Assembly: GCF_009828835.1 (NCBI RefSeq)
Contig: NZ_WTTB01000002.1
Coordinates: 186,001-250,000, forward strand
DNA length: 64,000 nucleotides
Direction: 5' to 3'
Origin: Erysipelothrix urinaevulpis
GTDB taxonomy: Bacteria > Bacillota_I > Bacilli_A > Erysipelotrichales > Erysipelotrichaceae
Position numbers and translations under genes: made by a program. Under the pieces are notes generated by a model. That model saw only the letters and a program-made list of their open reading frames with translations. It had not been told where the DNA came from and did no database searches. Below are positions 17,977 to 26,646 of the stretch, piece by piece (position 1 is the first letter of the stretch; every line of letters starts with the position of its first letter).

Positions 17977-18008
17977 TGAAAAAACATCGTTTATGATAAC
18001 GATGTTTT
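17977..18008 (-). terminator. Terminator after nrnA
   Basis: An 11-bp stem (AAAACATCGTT / AACGATGTTTT) overlaps the nrnA stop codon and is followed on the minus strand by a T-rich stretch. It precedes a TATAAT just upstream of dnaE. Confidence 0.75.
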
Positions 18009-18917
18009 AGCTAATTCTTTAATGATTTCTTCAAGTGTAAGGGTCGTTAAATCACGAACACCACTTGCTAAACGATGACCACCGCCATTGTATTTACGAG
18101 CAATCGTGTTGATTGTAATGTCTCGTGAACGAATAGATCCTCGATAGCTTTGATCTTGTTGTTCAATAAACAAGGCCCAAATTTCCACTTCAATAATATC
18201 TGCCATAATTGAAATGAACATTTTTGCTTCGTCTTCTTTTAAATTAAGTTCTTGTAATAAGTCTTGACTTAGGATGATATAAGCCAATTTATCTTTCCAA
18301 ACAACTTCCTGTGAAAGACGTGTTCTTAATTCAAAGAATGCTTTAGGTCTTGTAAACAATTCTTGATTCAACTTAGAAATATTTGCACCATAATCAACTA
18401 AGTTAGCTGCTGTTCTCAGTGTTTTTGACGAGGTTGTTTCGATTGAAAAACGAATAGTATCTGTCAAAATACCTGCCAATAAATACGATGCAATTTCTTC
18501 CGTAAAGGAATATTCATCAAGGTTGATGAATAAATCAGCAATTATTTCAGCACAGCTTCCGCGTGTTGAATCGACAATTCTTAAGCTTCCATAATCTTCA
18601 ACAATTGGATGATGATCAATTTTAATAATTTGATCGGCTAATTCATAACGATCATCATCAATACGAGCTTGATTCGCTGTATCTAAAATAATCGCTAAAA
18701 ATTCACCCTTTAATTCTACATCATCACTTTGGGGAAATAATGTAAATGAATGATTGTTTTCACCCAAAGCATAGACTTTTTTGTTTGGGAAACGATTTTG
18801 TAGCCAGCGCACCATTCCAAATTGAGAACCTAAGGCATCACCATCAGGGTTTTGATGACGAAAAACTGCGATTGTATCATAATTTTCAACAATGTTTAAA
18901 AATTTATTTGATTTCAT
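17991..18917 (-). CDS. nrnA: DHH-family nanoRNase/pAp phosphatase NrnA
   Basis: A DHH/DHHA1 phosphoesterase that degrades nanoRNA or pApA and dephosphorylates pAp. Motifs are HQNPDGDALGSQ (motif I), the Asp of IILDTAN (motif II), KIDHHP (DHH) and the C-terminal GGGHRLASG of DHHA1. The start is set at the ATG at 18917, which has AGGA 6 bases upstream inside the ackA tail; the frame is open for nine more codons upstream. The gene overlaps ackA by 14 bp and ends in a terminator, closing the smc-ftsY-ylxM-ackA-nrnA run. Confidence 0.9.
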   Translation of the reverse strand: MKSNKFLNIVENYDTIAVFRHQNPDGDALGSQFGMVRWLQNRFPNKKVYALGENNHSFTLFPQSDDVELKGEFLAIILDTANQARIDDDRYELADQIIKIDHHPIVEDYGSLRIVDSTRGSCAEIIADLFINLDEYSFTEEIASYLLAGILTDTIRFSIETTSSKTLRTAANLVDYGANISKLNQELFTRPKAFFELRTRLSQEVVWKDKLAYIILSQDLLQELNLKEDEAKMFISIMADIIEVEIWALFIEQQDQSYRGSIRSRDITINTIARKYNGGGHRLASGVRDLTTLTLEEIIKELAKTSLS

Positions 18918-20106
18918 TGTGGATCCTATATGCATCTTGAGCAATGACTAATTCTTCATTTGTAGGGACGATCCAAACTTCTACCGCTGAGTCTTCAGTG
19001 CTAATTTTTTGTTCGACACCACGTGTCTTATTATTCAACTCTTTATCATACTTAACACCTAAACCAACCTCGAGGACATCAAGAATTGCTTCACGGGTTC
19101 CAGCATCGTTTTCACCTAAACCTGCGGTGAAAACTAAGGCATCAACTTTACCCAGTTGCATTGCATAAGCACCAACATATTCTAAGATACGTTGAGCGTA
19201 CATGCGACGCGTTAAGATCGCACGTTCATTTCCATCTTCAATGCCTTGTTCAATGTCACGAGCATCACTTGATAAGCCACTAATTCCAGCCATGCCTGAT
19301 TTTTTATTAAAGATATCTAAGACTTCTTCTGCGCTAATATCAAGTTTACGCATCAAGTAAGTGACAATTGCTGGGTCTAAATCACCCGTTCTTGTCCCCA
19401 TGATAACACCTGCTAAAGGAGTAAAGCCCATGGATGTATTTTTACAAATTCCATCCTGAACAGCACTTAATGAAGCACCATTTCCTAAGTGCAAGGTAAT
19501 TAAGTTTAAGCCATTATTTTCTTTTTCCATTAATTCAGCGGTTCGATGAGCAACATATTCATGAGAAATACCATGAGCACCATAACGACGAACTTTTAAA
19601 TCCGTATAATATTCATATGGTAAAGCATACATAAACACATCTTCTTCCATTGTTTGATGGAATGCTGTATCAAATGCGAAAATATGAGTTGCTTCTGGCA
19701 GTGCTTTTTTAAACGCACGGTAACCGATCAAGTTTGCTGGGTTATGTAACGGTGCTAAATCAGCTAATTCTTCAACACGACTGATGGCTTCCTCACTACA
19801 AAACGCACTTTCTGTAAAGTATTCTCCACCATGAACAACACGGTGGCCTGCTGCAACAATTTCATCCAATTGTTCAACAACACGGTGCTCTACTAATCCT
19901 TTTAATACTAAATCAACGGCAACGTGGTGATCAGGTATATCAAGTGTTACTGTATTTTTCTCACCATTATTTTTTAGTGTGAAAATTCCGTTGTCCAATC
20001 CAATTCTTTCCACAATCCCTGAAGCTAAGACCTCTGCTTCTGGCATTTCTAATAATTGAAATTTTAGGGAACTACTTCCCGCATTTACTGCTAATACTTT
20101 AGTCAT
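18904..20106 (-). CDS. ackA: Acetate kinase
   Basis: A 400-residue acetate kinase, full length, that interconverts acetyl-phosphate/ADP and acetate/ATP. Signatures are VNAGSSSLKFQL at the N-terminus, GHRVVHGGE, THLHLGNG-type ITLHLGNGASL, and TGLGEND-type FTAGLGEND. The phosphotransacetylase gene is not in this window. The start overlaps the end of ylxM by 8 bp, so it is translated within the smc-ftsY-ylxM operon, an unusual but plausible coupling. Confidence 0.97.
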   Translation of the reverse strand: MTKVLAVNAGSSSLKFQLLEMPEAEVLASGIVERIGLDNGIFTLKNNGEKNTVTLDIPDHHVAVDLVLKGLVEHRVVEQLDEIVAAGHRVVHGGEYFTESAFCSEEAISRVEELADLAPLHNPANLIGYRAFKKALPEATHIFAFDTAFHQTMEEDVFMYALPYEYYTDLKVRRYGAHGISHEYVAHRTAELMEKENNGLNLITLHLGNGASLSAVQDGICKNTSMGFTPLAGVIMGTRTGDLDPAIVTYLMRKLDISAEEVLDIFNKKSGMAGISGLSSDARDIEQGIEDGNERAILTRRMYAQRILEYVGAYAMQLGKVDALVFTAGLGENDAGTREAILDVLEVGLGVKYDKELNNKTRGVEQKISTEDSAVEVWIVPTNEELVIAQDAYRIHNEIK

Positions 20107-20416
20107 ATTTTCCTCCGTTATAAAATTTTTCTATTAATTGATTGACTTCCTTATTTTTAAGTCCTTGTAAGGATTGAATTAAATCATCCAAACGTTGACT
20201 AAATCCTAAATTTTCCTCGTAATTATTAAGCGCTTCTTTGGCTCTTTTTAAATTATCAAAGGCTGCTGCTCGTGTAATATTCAAAAGATCAGCAATCTCT
20301 TGGTATGAATAATCTTCATGGTAATAATACTCAAATACTTCTTGTTGTCGCTTTGTTAGCAACGATCCATAATAATCAAACAAGCGATTAAGTGCAATCG
20401 TTTCATCAATCATCAT
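20099..20416 (-). CDS. ylxM: YlxM/p13-like SRP-associated DNA-binding protein
   Basis: A 105-residue protein with a sigma-70 region-4-like helix-turn-helix (LLTKRQQEVFEYYYHEDYSY followed by QEIADLLNITRAAAFDNLKR). YlxM proteins are encoded next to ffh or ftsY and modulate the signal recognition particle GTPases. Here it directly follows ftsY with an 11-bp overlap. The gene ffh itself is not in the window. Confidence 0.88.
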   Translation of the reverse strand: MMIDETIALNRLFDYYGSLLTKRQQEVFEYYYHEDYSYQEIADLLNITRAAAFDNLKRAKEALNNYEENLGFSQRLDDLIQSLQGLKNKEVNQLIEKFYNGGKYD

Positions 20417-21356
20417 GATTCACTAAGCGATACACAAACGCAGAGATATCAAATGGTCTCAAGTCATCCATTTTTTCACCTAAGCCAATATTGCTTACTT
20501 TAATTCCCAATTCATCTTTAATGCTTAGAATAACCCCTCCCTTAGGAGAACCGTCGAGTTTTGTTACAATAATCGAATCGATTTTCGCAACATCTTGGAA
20601 TGACTTCGCTTGGACCAATCCATTTTGACCTGTGTTTCCATCAATAACACAGTAAGTATGATCAATCACACCCGCTTCACGTTCCAGTACTCTTCTCATT
20701 TTCTCTAACTCATTCATTAAATTAGTTTTATTTTGTAAACGGCCCGCACTATCACAAATCATAATATCAAAATCATGTTCTTTTGCATAGCGTGCCGCAT
20801 CAACATAAACAGATGCTGGGTCTTGTTTTTCTTTACCGCCGATAAACTCTACACCTATTTCATCAGCCCAAACACCTAACTGTGAACTACCTGCTGCTCT
20901 AAATGTATCGCCACCAACCAAGAGAACTTTATGACCTTGGTCCTTGTAACGCTTTGCTAATTTAGCAGATGTCGTTGTTTTACCTGACCCATTAACACCA
21001 ACTAACATAATAACATTTAAACGCCCTGCTTCATAGACAAAATCTTGACCGCTTTCACCATAATGATCTAATAAAACAGCAGCAAATGTTTCAAATGCTT
21101 CCGTTTCGCTCATGGACTTATTAATCTGTTTTTTCAAATTCTTAATAATCTTTTGAGCACTTTTCAAGGAAACATCGCCTTGAATCAAAACAGCCAAGAG
21201 ATGATCGTACCATCCATCGTCATACTTTGGTTTACCCATAAACAAGGATTTTAATTTATCACCAAATCCTTCTTTACTTTTATTCAGGCCAGTTGTATAT
21301 AATTCCTTATCGTCTTTTTTCTGAAATTTATTTTTCAGTTGATCAAAGAAACTCAT
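20406..21356 (-). CDS. ftsY: Signal recognition particle receptor FtsY
   Basis: A 316-residue SRP GTPase. It has a short charged N-terminal A-like region, the four-helix N domain, then the G domain with GVNGSGKTTTSAKLA (G1), DTFRAAGSSQL, CDSAGRLQNK (G3), TKLDGSPKGG (G4) and the closing GLGEKMDDLRPFD. It docks ribosome-SRP complexes at the membrane. It overlaps the smc stop by 4 bp (ATGA) and ylxM by 11 bp, the classical Firmicutes smc-ftsY-ylxM order. Confidence 0.97.
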   Translation of the reverse strand: MSFFDQLKNKFQKKDDKELYTTGLNKSKEGFGDKLKSLFMGKPKYDDGWYDHLLAVLIQGDVSLKSAQKIIKNLKKQINKSMSETEAFETFAAVLLDHYGESGQDFVYEAGRLNVIMLVGVNGSGKTTTSAKLAKRYKDQGHKVLLVGGDTFRAAGSSQLGVWADEIGVEFIGGKEKQDPASVYVDAARYAKEHDFDIMICDSAGRLQNKTNLMNELEKMRRVLEREAGVIDHTYCVIDGNTGQNGLVQAKSFQDVAKIDSIIVTKLDGSPKGGVILSIKDELGIKVSNIGLGEKMDDLRPFDISAFVYRLVNHDD

Positions 21357-24283
21357 TTAACGTCCTCCTTCAGTTCGATTGCTTCATCTAATTGAACGCG
21401 AAGCATCGAAGAAACACCTTTATTCGGCATTGTTACACCATATAGTACATCACATTGTGCCATGGTACCGGGTCTATGTGTAATGATAATGAATTGAGTA
21501 TCATGACTAAAATCAGAGATATAATTAGCAAGTCGCTCAACATTGGCTTGATCTAACGCCGCTTCGACTTCATCAAAGACACACAGCGGCACATGACGCG
21601 CTTTAAGAATTGCGAAAAGTACAGAAATTGCGATTAAAGACTTTTCTCCACCCGAGAACAAGCGAATGTTTTGAACTGACTTTCCTGGTGGCTGAACGTT
21701 GATGTCGACCCCAGTATTAAGTAAGTCATCAGGATCTTCCAAAATTAAATTTGCACTTCCACCACCAAACAAGGCAACAAACACTGCTGGCAATTCTTCA
21801 TTAACACGATTAAACATCGCTTCAAATTGTTCAATCATGATTGAATCCATTTCTTCTATAACTGCCAATAATTTATTACGACTTTCTTCTAAATCCTTCA
21901 GTTGATGGGTTAGAAAATCATGGCGTTCCTTTGCTTCTTCATATTCTTCAGGAGCAGCTAAGTTAACATTACCTAAACGACTTATTTCTTGACGTAAAGA
22001 ATGTACTTTATGTTTTTCTTGACTTGCTTCTTTCGAATAAACATTTTCTAAAGCATATTCATAGGTCATTTGATATTCACCAGACAAACGCTCAAAACTT
22101 GTATCTAAACGTGTTTGGTGCTTGGTCATCGTAATTTGACATGCCTGACGACTTGACGCAATGTCATTCATTGCTTTACGAACTCTTCTTAACTCCTGTT
22201 CTTGTCGTTGAACATCGTTCCCCATTTTTAAACGACGTTCTCTTTGAAGTTGAAGGTTATTGGTCAATTCATCACGTTGCATTGTCATTTTATTTAATTC
22301 TGAAATCAAATTATTATGAGGATCTTCACGTTCATCTTCATTAACTTCAAAATCTAATTCTTCAAAATCGTTTTTTAAACTTAGATACTTTGCTTTTTTC
22401 ACATCTAACAAAGGTTCTAATTGCGCAACTGAAATTCGTGTTTGCATCAATTTTTGATTATCAAGATGAATTGTTTGTTCCAATTGACGTGTTTCATGTT
22501 TATGCTTTGATTCTTTTTCTTTCAATTCATTAAGTTTTTCTTCTAATTGCTCAAGTTCTTTTTTCAAACCTAAGATTGATGTTTGGTTATTTCTCTGATA
22601 ACCCCCACTCATAAATCCACCTTTGTGGATAACATCACCTTCTAATGTAACAATTTTAAATTGTTTTTTTAGTTTCTTTGATAAACGATTTGCATCGTCA
22701 ATTGTATTAGCAACTAAAACATTTCCAAGCAAACTACGGTTTAAGGTCAAATAACACTCATCATGATCAACTAAATCAGACGCAACCCCCATAAAACCTT
22801 GGTCATGTTGACAAATAAGCAGCGCATCATCATAAACACTTCGAGCCCTAACTGCTGTTAGAGGGATGAATGTTGCGCGACCACTTCGGTTTCGTTTAAG
22901 AAACTCAATCGCTGCTACTGCTGAATGGTCATCTTCAGTTACAACATGCATCATGGCCCCCGCTAGTGCTGTTTGAATCGCAATTTCGAATTTATCATGG
23001 GGTGTAAACAACCGTCCAACAGCATCATGAATTCCACTTAATGATTTTTTATTATCCATGACTACCTGAACACCCATTTGTGATTCAAAGGGTTTATCAA
23101 GACGATGTTGAACAAATGTCATTTTTTGTTCGGTTTTTCTAACATTTGCTTCCATTTGATATTCTTCTTGTTTCAGTCGAGCTAACGTGTAATTGTGACG
23201 TTCAATGGATTGATTTGACAGATCAAGTTCTGCTTTAAGTTCATCATAACGCTTCAAACGATCATCAAATTCTAGTTTCGCCTCGAAAACTTGGGACTTT
23301 AATTCTTTAGCACGCGCTTGAATGTCACCCACCTGCATTGTATATTTTCGACGTTCTTCAATTTCAACTTTACGTGATTCCAGATCGGATAACTCTTTAA
23401 CATAAGTCATCATTTTTTCTTGATTCTTAACAATTGACTGATCGAGTTCAAATAACTCTTTGCGTTTGCTTTCCAAATCATGATCTAAAACTCCCACAGA
23501 TGTTTCGTCTTGAGCAAGTTGAGCATCAAATTCATTTAAATTACTTTGTTCTACTTTCAACGCTTCACTCAAATCATTAATTTCTTTGACTAAAACAGAC
23601 ACTTCAACAGATTGTAATTCACTTTGCAACTCTTTATAAGTAATTGCTTTTTTGGATGCGCGTTTCAACCGCGTTACTTGCTGGCCGATCTCATCAACTA
23701 TGTCCTGCATCCGCTCCATGTTTTCTTTCGTACGCTCTAATTTATTTATCGATTCAATTTTACGCTTTTTATATTTTGAAACGCCCGCCGCTTCTTCGAA
23801 TACCAAGCGACGTTCTTGTGGCTTCGATTCAGCAAAATGACTGATTGTACCTTGTGAGATAATGGATAAAGAATCTCTTCCGAGTCCAGTATCTAAAACT
23901 AAATCATGAATATCACGCAGACGACATTCAGTTTTATTAATTAAGTATTGAGATTCACGTGTATCCCTAAAGAGTCGACGTGTCACTTCAACTTCTTCAT
24001 AATCAGAATTAAGTGCTTTTTTATCATTATTAAAAAACAAGGTTACTTCTGCTAAATTAACTTTACGTCTTTCCTCTGACCCGTTAAAGATGACGTCAGT
24101 CATTTGACTTCCACGCATTGATTTAACAGATTGTTCTCCTAATACCCAGCGAATTGCATCACTGATATTACTTTTACCACAACCATTGGGTCCAACAATC
24201 CCTGTAACAGGATTATCGAAATGAATAACAACATGATCGGCAAAGGATTTAAAGCCTTTCATTTCTATTTTCTTTAAAAACAT
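21353..24283 (-). CDS. smc: Chromosome segregation protein SMC (short form)
   Basis: Structural maintenance of chromosomes ATPase. The N-terminal head has GPNGCGKSNISDAIRWVLGEQ, the middle hinge has GIHDAVGRLF to RATFIPL, and long coiled coils flank it. The C-terminal head has the signature FSGGEKSLIAISVLFA and Walker B PLCVFDEVEAALD. The start is set at the ATG at 24283, which has GGAGG 5 bases upstream, giving 976 residues. That is about 200 shorter than Bacillus subtilis SMC (1186), and the loss falls in the coiled-coil arms because heads and hinge look complete. It is the first gene of the ftsY-ylxM-ackA-nrnA operon. Confidence 0.94.
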   Translation of the reverse strand: MFLKKIEMKGFKSFADHVVIHFDNPVTGIVGPNGCGKSNISDAIRWVLGEQSVKSMRGSQMTDVIFNGSEERRKVNLAEVTLFFNNDKKALNSDYEEVEVTRRLFRDTRESQYLINKTECRLRDIHDLVLDTGLGRDSLSIISQGTISHFAESKPQERRLVFEEAAGVSKYKKRKIESINKLERTKENMERMQDIVDEIGQQVTRLKRASKKAITYKELQSELQSVEVSVLVKEINDLSEALKVEQSNLNEFDAQLAQDETSVGVLDHDLESKRKELFELDQSIVKNQEKMMTYVKELSDLESRKVEIEERRKYTMQVGDIQARAKELKSQVFEAKLEFDDRLKRYDELKAELDLSNQSIERHNYTLARLKQEEYQMEANVRKTEQKMTFVQHRLDKPFESQMGVQVVMDNKKSLSGIHDAVGRLFTPHDKFEIAIQTALAGAMMHVVTEDDHSAVAAIEFLKRNRSGRATFIPLTAVRARSVYDDALLICQHDQGFMGVASDLVDHDECYLTLNRSLLGNVLVANTIDDANRLSKKLKKQFKIVTLEGDVIHKGGFMSGGYQRNNQTSILGLKKELEQLEEKLNELKEKESKHKHETRQLEQTIHLDNQKLMQTRISVAQLEPLLDVKKAKYLSLKNDFEELDFEVNEDEREDPHNNLISELNKMTMQRDELTNNLQLQRERRLKMGNDVQRQEQELRRVRKAMNDIASSRQACQITMTKHQTRLDTSFERLSGEYQMTYEYALENVYSKEASQEKHKVHSLRQEISRLGNVNLAAPEEYEEAKERHDFLTHQLKDLEESRNKLLAVIEEMDSIMIEQFEAMFNRVNEELPAVFVALFGGGSANLILEDPDDLLNTGVDINVQPPGKSVQNIRLFSGGEKSLIAISVLFAILKARHVPLCVFDEVEAALDQANVERLANYISDFSHDTQFIIITHRPGTMAQCDVLYGVTMPNKGVSSMLRVQLDEAIELKEDVK

Positions 24284-24310
24284 ACATACCTCCGCTCTTG
24301 CATCTTTTCT

Positions 24311-24339
24311 ATTATACAATAAAGCATCCTCAATTTGAA
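24311..24339 (-). promoter_or_regulatory. smc operon promoter
   Basis: On the minus strand, TTCAAA (24334-24339) and a perfect TATAAT (24311-24316) lie 17 bases apart, about 30 bases before the smc ATG. It is back to back with the promoter of the plus-strand gene. Confidence 0.65.
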
Positions 24340-24342
24340 GAT

Positions 24343-24371
24343 TTGCATACTAATTAACTTGGTGCTATAAT
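24343..24371 (+). promoter_or_regulatory. Promoter of the small anchored protein gene
   Basis: TTGCAT (24343-24348) and TATAAT (24366-24371) are separated by 17 bases on the plus strand. Only three bases separate this -35 from the divergent smc -35, so regulators or polymerase binding could couple the two. Confidence 0.75.
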
Positions 24372-24448
24372 GAAAGCGATTTCACAATCGGTGCATTTGC
24401 ATCTTGTGATGCGATGTGTTAAAGTTACTTTTGTATAAAGGAGGACTT

Positions 24449-24976
24449 ATGCAGAAACGATTATTGAAACACATTCTATACTTCTCAGCAGCAGCTGTGC
24501 TTGTAGGATTCCTTTTTATAGTTTTACACGATAAATTTCAAACGAAAACTGTTGCCCTTGAATCACGAAATATTGATCAAGTTATGAGTGAACAAATTGA
24601 TGTTGATTATTTATCAGATTACTTAAAAGACCATGAAGATGATTTAGTCTTATTGATCAAAGATGACAGCCAAGATTCTGAGTATGTAATTCAGACAATC
24701 TTGTCGCCCCTTGCAAATGAGCAAGAGGAACAAGCACTACCTCAAATTGTGGAAGTGAATGTTCCAAAAGATTCTGATATTTCAGTAACAAGACTTAAAA
24801 CAATCTTGGAAATCGAACGATATCCAGCGTTTGTTCATTTATCATCAACGGGTGAATCGTATAAAATAATAAGTACTAAGGTCTATGACCCTCAAAAACC
24901 TTTCACATCGACTGAGTTAAAAACTTGGTTCTTTGAAAATAATTTGTGGTCAGGTCCATACGGAGTTCGCGATTAA
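24449..24976 (+). CDS. Membrane-anchored protein with possible cysteine-free thioredoxin-like fold
   Basis: I do not recognise a named family. The start at 24449 is set by AAAGGAGG four bases upstream, giving 175 residues. One membrane segment (about 8-26) is followed by an extracellular domain. Its pattern (DLVLLIKDDSQDS, then helix, then LPQIVEVNV, then helix, then IERYPAFVHLS) looks like a thioredoxin-type beta-alpha-beta order with a cis-Pro-like Y-P-A. No Cys is present, so it cannot be a redox enzyme. It has its own promoter and terminator, divergent from smc and convergent with mtnN. The fold suggestion is tentative. Confidence 0.6.
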   Translation: MQKRLLKHILYFSAAAVLVGFLFIVLHDKFQTKTVALESRNIDQVMSEQIDVDYLSDYLKDHEDDLVLLIKDDSQDSEYVIQTILSPLANEQEEQALPQIVEVNVPKDSDISVTRLKTILEIERYPAFVHLSSTGESYKIISTKVYDPQKPFTSTELKTWFFENNLWSGPYGVRD

Positions 24977-24991
24977 GCGAACTCTTTTTTT
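24963..24991 (+). terminator. Terminator after the small anchored protein gene
   Basis: A perfect 8-bp stem (GAGTTCGC / GCGAACTC, loop GATTAA carrying the stop codon) is followed by seven T residues. The convergent mtnN stop lies inside it. Confidence 0.9.
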
Positions 24992-25656
24992 ATGAACTCA
25001 ATGCAAATTTTTGCTGAATTTTCACTTGCCAATGGCAAATACTCTTCAAACGTTAATTCATTGCCATGATGCAAAGTAACATCTGACAAGCTTCTTAGAA
25101 TAACAAAGGGAATCTTTAGACGTGTTGCCACCGCAGCAATCGCTGCAGATTCCATATCTACCGCCACAGCACATGGAAACAAATCTTGGATTATTTTAAA
25201 ATGAGGAGATTGATTGGTAATAAACTGGTCACCTGCAAGCAATAAGCCAGTATGACAGTTTAAGTCCATTGATTCAATGATTGTTTCAAGGGTGGGCAAA
25301 TATGAGGTTTCTGGTTTAAATATGAAACGAGGGTCCGTATGCGTGGTAGGCCCAATATCTAAATCATGATATTGACACTGTGTTGAAAGGACAATATCAC
25401 CAACATTTTGACCATCTTGTAATCCACCAGCCGAACCAATGTTAATGATTGATTGAATGTCGAAGTGTTGCGAAAGCGTTGCGGTTGTGAACGCAGCATT
25501 AACTTTTCCAACCCCCGACAGCGCTAACAAAACAGTCGCGTTATCAACCATACCACTCACAACACGAATCCCTTGGACTTCTTTTTCTTCTATGTCAGTC
25601 ATTTTTATTTTTAGTGCCGTAATTTCTTCAAGCATTGCCCCGATAACTAAAATCAT
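24973..25656 (-). CDS. mtnN: 5'-methylthioadenosine/S-adenosylhomocysteine nucleosidase
   Basis: A 227-residue Pfs/MTAN protein that cleaves the glycosidic bond of MTA and SAH, recycling SAM by-products and feeding AI-2 formation when LuxS is present. Signatures are MILVIGAMLEEITALK at the N-terminus, the conserved NIGSAGGLQ, VDMESAAIAAVATRLKIPF and RSLSDV with the catalytic Asp. It overlaps the upstream methyltransferase by 4 bp. That pairing makes sense because the methyltransferase generates SAH. Confidence 0.95.
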   Translation of the reverse strand: MILVIGAMLEEITALKIKMTDIEEKEVQGIRVVSGMVDNATVLLALSGVGKVNAAFTTATLSQHFDIQSIINIGSAGGLQDGQNVGDIVLSTQCQYHDLDIGPTTHTDPRFIFKPETSYLPTLETIIESMDLNCHTGLLLAGDQFITNQSPHFKIIQDLFPCAVAVDMESAAIAAVATRLKIPFVILRSLSDVTLHHGNELTFEEYLPLASENSAKICIEFIKKEFA

Positions 25657-26327
25657 AATGCTTCCTCCTTATAGATGTGATACATGACCTTTTCTCCTTC
25701 TTCAGAAACTCCTTGAGTATCAAAATCTGTGAAGAGATCCACCGTATACCCTTTTGCTTCGTAGAGAGCTTTTAGAACCATTGGATCAAAGACCCATTGA
25801 AAGACAGAATCAAATCGACCATCTAAAAAATTTATAATATGAACAAGGAAATTATCCTCACTCATAATCTGATACGAATAATCAAAAGAAGCAGTTTGAC
25901 CTTCTTCCAAATAACCATCCTCAAACTCAATCAAGCGATAAGGATGATGACTATCCAAAAACAATTCATCAGCAAGCAAGAGTGATACATCCACAAATCG
26001 TTCTAAATCTTCAATAGTTTGAATGTAATTTAGAGAATCATTAATACAAATACCAACATCCTTTTTATGAGGATGTTCTTTTTTTAAAAAATCACCGACA
26101 TATACTTTATCTTGGAGACCAGGATACTTTTCAATTGCTGTTTGAATTGATGATGCTTCTAAATCAAACCCTAGCACATCCCTTTTTGAAAATAAATTAA
26201 GTAAGTCTCCTGTACCACACGCTAACTCTATAATTGAATCCGTATCTTTAATTTTAGATTCGATCCATTGGAAATATTGATGAGTTCCATCTAAATCTTG
26301 AAATAATTCATCATAATACGATTTCAT
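25653..26327 (-). CDS. Class I SAM-dependent methyltransferase
   Basis: A 224-residue Rossmann-type methyltransferase. The SAM-binding motif I is SIIELACGTGDLLNLF, followed by the acidic loop GFDLEASSI and motif DVGICINDSLNY. The YqeM-type methyltransferase is typical between rsfS and downstream genes in Firmicutes, and this may be its equivalent; the substrate is unknown. The ATG at 26327 has AAGGA about 8 bases upstream. It overlaps rsfS by 17 bp and mtnN by 4 bp. Confidence 0.88.
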   Translation of the reverse strand: MKSYYDELFQDLDGTHQYFQWIESKIKDTDSIIELACGTGDLLNLFSKRDVLGFDLEASSIQTAIEKYPGLQDKVYVGDFLKKEHPHKKDVGICINDSLNYIQTIEDLERFVDVSLLLADELFLDSHHPYRLIEFEDGYLEEGQTASFDYSYQIMSEDNFLVHIINFLDGRFDSVFQWVFDPMVLKALYEAKGYTVDLFTDFDTQGVSEEGEKVMYHIYKEEAL

Positions 26328-26646
26328 CAATATAATCCTTGTAAAGTTTTTCTAAATTATAATGGTGTCGATCATCACTTAAAAATATATGAATAACCAC
26401 ATCAATGGCATCAATTAATATCCATGATGACCCTTCTTGACGTTCCACTGAACGTACAGGAAAATCATTTTTTGCCAATTCTTCGATGACATCATCGGCT
26501 AAGGCATTAATTTGTCTAAAACTTCCAGCATCACAAACAACAAAAGAATCACACAACGGATTTTCATTTCTAAAATCAATGACTGTAATATCATTGGCTT
26601 TTTTTGAATCGAGTACTGTTACGATTGTATTTAATAGTTTGTTCAT
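26311..26646 (-). CDS. rsfS: Ribosomal silencing factor RsfS
   Basis: A 111-residue RsfS/YbeB/Iojap protein that binds L14 on the 50S subunit and blocks subunit joining under starvation. Family motifs are visible: DITVIDFRNENPLCDSFVVC, SVERQEGSSWILIDAIDVVI and the C-terminal YNLEKLYKD. It follows the NadD-YqeK gene with a 4-bp overlap, the standard nadD-yqeK-rsfS order, and has an AAAGGAG ribosome binding site. Confidence 0.95.
   Translation of the reverse strand: MNKLLNTIVTVLDSKKANDITVIDFRNENPLCDSFVVCDAGSFRQINALADDVIEELAKNDFPVRSVERQEGSSWILIDAIDVVIHIFLSDDRHHYNLEKLYKDYIDEIVL

Noticed and set aside
24416-24448. Upstream ATG start for the anchored protein gene
   Set aside because: The strong AAAGGAGG lies after it and four bases before the ATG at 24449.
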